This document shows positions 57,870 to 64,000 of a stretch of 64,000 bases of DNA, in pieces. The position numbers were made by a program, and so were the translations under genes. The DNA is from Sipunculus nudus (taxonomy: Eukaryota; Annelida; Sipuncula; Golfingiida; Sipunculidae). The DNA is taken from contig CM049320.1 in NCBI GenBank assembly GCA_026874595.1, forward strand, positions 40,052,714 to 40,116,713, given 5' to 3'. Position 1 is the stretch's first letter; every line of letters begins with the position of its first letter. Below the pieces are notes generated by a model. The model worked only from the letters and a program-made list of their open reading frames with translations, was not told where the DNA came from and did no database searches.

Positions 57870-60800
57870 CGTCATGTGTTTTAAACATACAGAGATCTGA
57901 TACACCGTCAAATGTTTAAACATCACAGAGGCCAGATACACCGTCATGTGTCATAAACATCACAGAGGCCAGATACACCGTCATGTGTTTTAAACATTAC
58001 AGAGGCCAGATACACCGTCATGTGTTTTAAACATCGCAGAGGTCAGATACACCGTCATGGGTTTTAAATATCACAGAGGCCAGATACACCATCATGTGTT
58101 TTAAACATCACAGAGGCCAGATACACCGTCATGTGTTTTAAACATCGCAGAGGCCAGAAACACCGTCATTTGTATTAAACATCACATAGGCTAGATACAC
58201 CGTCATGTGTTTTAAACATCACAGAGGCCAGATACACCGTCAATTGTTTTAAACATCACAGAGGCCAGATACACCGTCATGTGTTTTAAACATTACAGAG
58301 ACCAGATACACCGTCATGTGTTTTAAACATCACAGAGGCGAGATACACCGTCATGTGTTTAAAACATCACAGAAGCCAGATACACCGTCATGTGTTTTAA
58401 ACATTACAGAGGCCAGATACACCGTCATGTGTTTTAAACATCGCAGAGGTCAGATACACCGTCATGGGTTTTAAATATCACAGAGGCCAGATACACCATC
58501 ATGTGTTTTAAACATCACAGAGGCCAGATACACCGTCATGTGTTTTAAACATCGCAGAGGCCAGAAACACCGTCATTTGTATTAAACATCACATAGGCTA
58601 GATACACCGTCATGTGTTTTAAACATCACAGAGGCCAGATACACCGTCAATTGTTTTAAACATCACAGAGGCCAGATACACCGTCATGTGTTTTAAACAT
58701 TACAGAGACCAGATACACCGTCATCTGTTTTAAACATCACAGAGGCCAGATACACTGTCATGTGTTTTAAACATCACAGAAGCCAGATACACCGTCATGT
58801 GTTTTAAACATTACAAAGGCCAGATACACCGTCATGTGTTTTAAACATCACAGAGGCCAGATAGACCGTCATGTGTTTTAAACATCACAGAGGCCAGATA
58901 CACCGTCATGTGTTTTAAACATCACAGAGGCCAGATACACCGTCATGTGTTTTAAACATCACAGAGGCCAGATACACCGTCATGTGTTTTAAACATCACA
59001 AAGGCCAGAAACACCTTCATTTGTATTAAAAATCACATAGGCTAGATACACCGTCATGTGTCATAAACATCACAGAGGCCAGATACACCGTCATGTGTCA
59101 TAAACATCACAGAGGCCAGATACACCGTCATGTGTCATAAACATCACAGAGGCCAGATATACCGTCATGTGTCATAAACATCACAGAGGCCAGATACACC
59201 GTCATGTGTCATAAACATCACAGAGGCCAGATATACCGTCATGTGTTTTAAACATCAGAGAGGCCAGATACACCGTCATGTGTCATTAACATCACAGAGG
59301 CCAGATACACCGTCATGTGTTTTAAACATCACAGAGGCCAGATACACCGTCATGTGTCATAAACATCACAGAAGCCAGATACACCGTCATGTGTCATAAA
59401 CATCACAGAGGCCTGATACACCGTCATGTGTCATAAACATCACAGAGGCCAGATATACCGTCATGTGTTTTAAACATCACAGAGGCCAGATATACCGTCA
59501 TGTGTTTTAAACATCACAGAGGCCAGATACACGGTCATGTGTTTTAAACATCACAAAGGCCAGATAGACCGTCGAGTGTTTTAAACATCACAAAGGCCAG
59601 ATAGACCGTCATGTGTTTTAAACATCACAGAGGCCAGATACACCGTCATGTGTTTTAAACATCACAGAGGCCAGAAACACCGTCATGTGTTTTAAACATC
59701 ACAGAGGCCAGAAACACCGTCATTTGTATAAAAAATCACATAGGCTAGACACACCGTCATGTGTCATAAACATCACAGAGGCCAGATACACCGTCATGTG
59801 TCATAAACATCACAGAGGCCAGATATACCGTCATGTGTCATAAACATCACAGAGACCAGATACACCGTCATGTGTCATAAACATCACAGAGGCCAGATAT
59901 ACCGTCATGTGTTTTAAACATCACAGAGGCCAGATAAACAGTCATGTGTCATTAAAATCACAGAGGCCAGATACACCGTCATGTGTTTTAAACATCACAG
60001 AGGCCAGATACACCGTCATGTGTCATAAACATCACAGAGGCCAGATATACCGTCATGTGTTTTAAACATCACAGAGGCCAGATATACCGTCATGTGTTTT
60101 AAACATCACAGAGGCCAGATACACCGTCATGTGTTTTAAACATCACAGAGGCCAGATACACCGCCATGTGTCATAAACATCACAAAGGCCAGATATACCG
60201 TAGAGTGTTTTAAACATCACAAAGGCCAGATACACTGTCATGTGTTTTAAACATCACAGAGACCAGATACACCGTCATGTGTCATAAACATCACAGAGGC
60301 CAGATACACCGTCATGTGTTTTAAACATCACAGAGGCCAGATACACCGTCATGTGTCATAAACATCACAGAGGCTAGATACACCGTCATGTGTCATAAAC
60401 ATCACAGAGGCCAGATACATCGTCATGTGTCATAAACATCACAGAGGCCAGATATACCGTCATGTGTTTTAAACATCACAGAGGCCAGATATACCGTCAT
60501 GTGTTTTAAACATCACAGAGGCCAGATACACCGTCATGTGTTTCAAACATCACAGAGGCCAGATACACCGTCATGTGTTTTAAACATTACAGAGGCCAGA
60601 TACACCGTCATGTGTTTTAAACATCACAGAGGCCAGATACACCGTCATGTGTTTTAAACATCACAGAAGCCAGATACACCATCATGTGTTTTAAACATCA
60701 CAGAGGCCAGATACACCGTCATGTGTTTTAAACATCGCAGAGGCCAGAAACACCGTCATTTGTATTAAACATCACATAGGCTAGATACACCGTCATGTGT

Positions 60801-63310
60801 TTTAAACATCACAGAGGCCAGATACACCGTCAATTGTTTTAAACATCACAGAGGCCAGATACACCGTCATGTGTTTTAAACATTACAGAGACCAGATACA
60901 CCGTCATGTGTTTAAAACATCACAGAGGCCAGATACACCGTCATGTGTTTTAAACATCACAGAAGCCAGATACACCGTCATGTGTTTTAAACATTACAGA
61001 GGCCAGATACACCGTCATGTGTTTTAAACATCGCAGAGGTCAGATACACCGTCATGGGTTTTAAATATCACAGAGGCCAGATACACCATCATGTGTTTTA
61101 AACATCACAGAGGCCAGATACACCGTCATGTGTTTTAAACATCGCAGAGGCCAGAAACACCGTCATTTGTATTAAACATCACATAGGCTAGATACACCGT
61201 CATGTGTTTTAAACATCACAGAGGCCAGATACACCGTCAATTGTTTTAAACATCACAGAGGCCAGATACACCGTCATGTGTTTTAAACATTACAGAGACC
61301 AGATACACCGTCATGTGTTTTAAACATCACAGAGGCCAGATACACCGTCATGTGTTTTAAACATCACAGAAGCCAGATACACCGTCATGTGTTTTAAACA
61401 TTACAAAGGCCAGATACACCGTCATGTGTTTTAAACATCACAGAGGCCAGATAGACCGTCATGTGTTTTAAACATCACAGAGGCCAGATACACCGTCATG
61501 TGTTTTAAACATCACAGAGGCCAGATACACCGTCATGTGTTTTAAACATCACAGAGGCCAGATACACCGTCATGTGTTTTAAACATCACAAAGGCCAGAA
61601 ACACCTTCATTTGTATTAAAAATCACATAGGCTAGATACACCGTCATGTGTCATAAACATCACAGAGGCCAGATACACCGTCATGTGTCATAAACATCAC
61701 AGAGGCCAGATACACCGTCATGTGTCATAAACATCACAGAGGCCAGATATACCGTCATGTGTCATAAACATCACAGAGGCCAGATACACCGTCATGTGTC
61801 ATAAACATCACAGAGGCCAGATATACCGTCATGTGTTTTAAACATCAGAGAGGCCAGATACACCGTTATGTGTCATTAACATCACAGAGGCCAGATACAC
61901 CGTCATGTGTTTTAAACATCACAGAGGCCAGATACACCGTCATGTGTTTTAAACATCACAGAAGCCAGATACACCGTCATGTGTCATAAACATCACAGAG
62001 GCCAGATACACCGTCATGTGTCATAAACATCACAGAGGCCAGATATACCGTCATGTGTTTTAAACATCACAGAGGCCAGATATACCGTCATGTGTTTTAA
62101 ACATCACAGAGGCCAGATACACGGTCATGTGTTTTAAACATCACAAAGGCCAGATAGACCGTCGAGTGTTTTAAACATCACAAAGGCCAGATAGACCGTC
62201 ATGTGTTTTAAACATCACAGAGGCCAGATACACCGTCATGTGTTTTAAACATCACAGAGGCCAGAAACACCGTCATGTGTTTTAAACATCACAGAGGCCA
62301 GAAACACCGACATTTGTATAAAAAATCACATAGGCTAGACACACCGTCATGTGTCATAAACATCACAGAGGCCAGATACACCGTCATGTGTCATAAACAT
62401 CACAGAGGCCAGATATACCGTCATGTGTCATAAACATCACAGAGACCAGATACACCGTCATGTGTCATAAACATCACAGAGGCCAGATATACCGTCATGT
62501 GTTTTAAACATCACAGAGGCCAGATAAACAGTCATGTGTCATTAAAATCACAGAGGCCAGATACACCGTCATGTGTTTTAAACATCACAGAGGCCAGATA
62601 CACCGTCATGTGTCATAAACATCACAGAGGCCAGATATACCGTCATGTGTTTTAAACATCACAGAGGCCAGATATACCGTCATGTGTTTTAAACATCACA
62701 GAGGCCAGATACACCGTCATGTGTTTTAAACATCACAGAGGCCAGATACACCGCCATGTGTCATAAACATCACAAAGGCCAGATATACCGTCGAGTGTTT
62801 TAAACATCACAAAGGCCAGATACACTGTCATGTGTTTTAAACATCACAGAGGCCAGATACACCGTCATGTGTCATAAACATCACAGAGGCCAGATACACC
62901 GTCATGTGTTTTAAACATCACAGAGGCCAGATACACCGTCATGTGTCATAAACATCACAGAGGCTAGATACACCGTCATGTGTCATAAACATCACAGAGG
63001 CCAGATACATCGTCATGTGTCATAAACATCACAGAGGCCAGATATACCGTCATGTGTTTTAAACATCACAGAGGCCAGATATACCGTCATGTGTTTTAAA
63101 CATCACAGAGGCCAGATACACCGTCATGTGTTTCAAACATCACAGAGGCCAGATACACCGTCATGTGTTTTAAACATTACAGAGGCCAGATACACCGTCA
63201 TGTGTTTTAAACATCACAGAGGCCAGATACACCGTCATGTGTTTTAAACATCACAGAGGCCAGATACACCGTCATGTGTTTCAAACATCACAGAGGCAAG
63301 ATACACCGTA
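57870..63310 (+). repeat. 37-bp satellite array, about 147 units
   Basis: The unit reads CAGAGGCCAGATACACCGTC then ATGTGTTTTAAACATCA. Main variant types differ by GTTTTAAAC versus GTCATAAAC and by CATCGCAG, CATTACAG, CAATTG or CATTTGTATT. Landmark variants recur at exactly 2590 bp (70 units): 58241/60831, 58464/61054, 58648/61238, 59571/62161, 60201/62791. A second period of 407 bp (11 units) links 58057 to 58464 and 58241 to 58648. The array is almost indel-free and contains no spacers. Confidence 0.97.
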
Positions 63311-63370
63311 TCTGACCTCTGTGATGTTTAAAACACATGAAGGTGTATCTGGCCTTTGTGATGTTTAAAC
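63311..63370 (-). repeat. Inverted terminal satellite units
   Basis: After ATACACCGTA the array flips: TCTGACCTCTGTGATGTTTA then AAACACATGAAGGTGTATCT, GGCCTTTGTGATGTTTAAAC. This is one full unit plus part of another on the opposite strand, forming a head-to-head junction at about 63310. Confidence 0.9.
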
Positions 63371-63569
63371 TCGCGACACACGGAGGCGACAATTGACACT
63401 CAATGTTCCCGTACTTTATTTGAAGAAATGTATTTTTTCATAGGAACGGACATGCCTTCTATTTAATGGTGATATCTCTCCCAGAGTTTCACTTTTGCGT
63501 TTAAGTTTATTTGACAAAATATGTAATGCTGGCAAATTGAAACTGGATCCTTAAGATCATAATGGGCAG

Positions 63570-63728
63570 TTGGTATACCCATGGAATACATCTATTTCAC
63601 AACATCTTGTTAGGAGATTTCAATGGCCCAGTGTCGTACACAATGAACTACGGTTATACTTAGAGGAAACGCTTTTACACACATTTATGGCAACACCAAG
63701 TTTTATCAGATTATCTATTTTACTCCAG
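63570..63728 (+). CDS. Possible coding exon of unknown gene
   Basis: Fifty-three open codons between GGGCAG (acceptor-like) and CAG/GTATTT (donor-like), phase 0 at both ends. The peptide starts LVYPWNTSISQHLVRRF and contains NELRLYLEETLLHTFMATPS; the composition looks protein-like rather than low-complexity. The pyrimidine tract before the acceptor is poor. I do not recognise the family. Confidence 0.25.
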
Positions 63729-64000
63729 GTATTTAATTTACTGTACTGTACTGTGTATTTTTCCATTAGATAAACCGGCACCAAGGATATTTGTTCAGTG
63801 AATAATTTTGTTTTTACCCGATTAGCTTGCATCGATGATAACTTGATTGTGAATTATTTTGTTTTTACCCTATAAACTTTCTCAATGATAATTATAGTGT
63901 GAATTATTTTCTATTTACTGATAAATTTGTAGTCAATTAGAAAAGCAAAATCCCCATTCTCTCAATGGATCGTCCTGCAACAATAGCGACACCCGTCGGC

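Noticed and set aside
57870-63310. CRISPR-like direct repeats
   Set aside because: The 37-bp units follow each other with no spacers, and the window is animal DNA; it is a tandem satellite.

Overview
This window reads as animal nuclear DNA. It is AT-rich, gene-poor, intron-containing and dense in repeats, with no operons, no ribosome binding sites and no long open frames. The kind of repeat (short elements with internal tandem repeats, a GGACAGAC-type microsatellite and a terminal hairpin; many (TA)n tracts; many G or C runs) suggests a mollusc, probably a bivalve. That assignment is inference, because no ribosomal or mitochondrial marker is present.

One gene is certain: a tissue-nonspecific/intestinal-type alkaline phosphatase (ALP) on the minus strand, with stop codon at 4748. 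Nine coding exons between 14875 and 4748 join in frame through GT-AG introns of matching phase. They encode 532 residues holding every catalytic and metal-binding position I can check, plus a C-terminal hydrophobic tail typical of a GPI anchor signal. The signal-peptide exon lies upstream; 20421-20478 is a weak candidate. The introns carry (TA)n tracts, an L1-like LINE relic, a short hairpin MITE and a minisatellite that appears to be copied from the last exon-intron boundary.

From about 16 to 57 kb I find no convincing gene. This stretch is a mosaic of dispersed repeats: (1) modular, Helitron-like (HINE/pearl-like) elements at 1.4, 2.9, 18.3, 30.9, 44, 44.6, 47.9-52.4 and 55.3 kb; (2) a TA-flanked MITE family with terminal repeat GGTTCTCAGGCAC (three copies); (3) pogo-like MITEs starting CAGTGGAACC; (4) several unnamed families with two to five copies each; (5) a decayed CR1/jockey-type reverse transcriptase at 39.2 kb; (6) two possible tRNA-derived SINEs.

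From 57.87 to 63.37 kb lies a 37-bp satellite of about 147 units. It has a higher-order period of exactly 2590 bp (70 units), and its final units are inverted. A short open stretch at 63570-63728 may be an exon of a gene that continues outside the window.

The most unusual observations are the shared terminus architecture of the Helitron-like elements, the 12-bp palindrome GGTGGCGCCACC repeated at their module boundaries, nuclear-receptor-like half-site clusters carried by one family, the exon-boundary-derived minisatellite with decoy splice donors in ALP, and the 2590-bp higher-order satellite.
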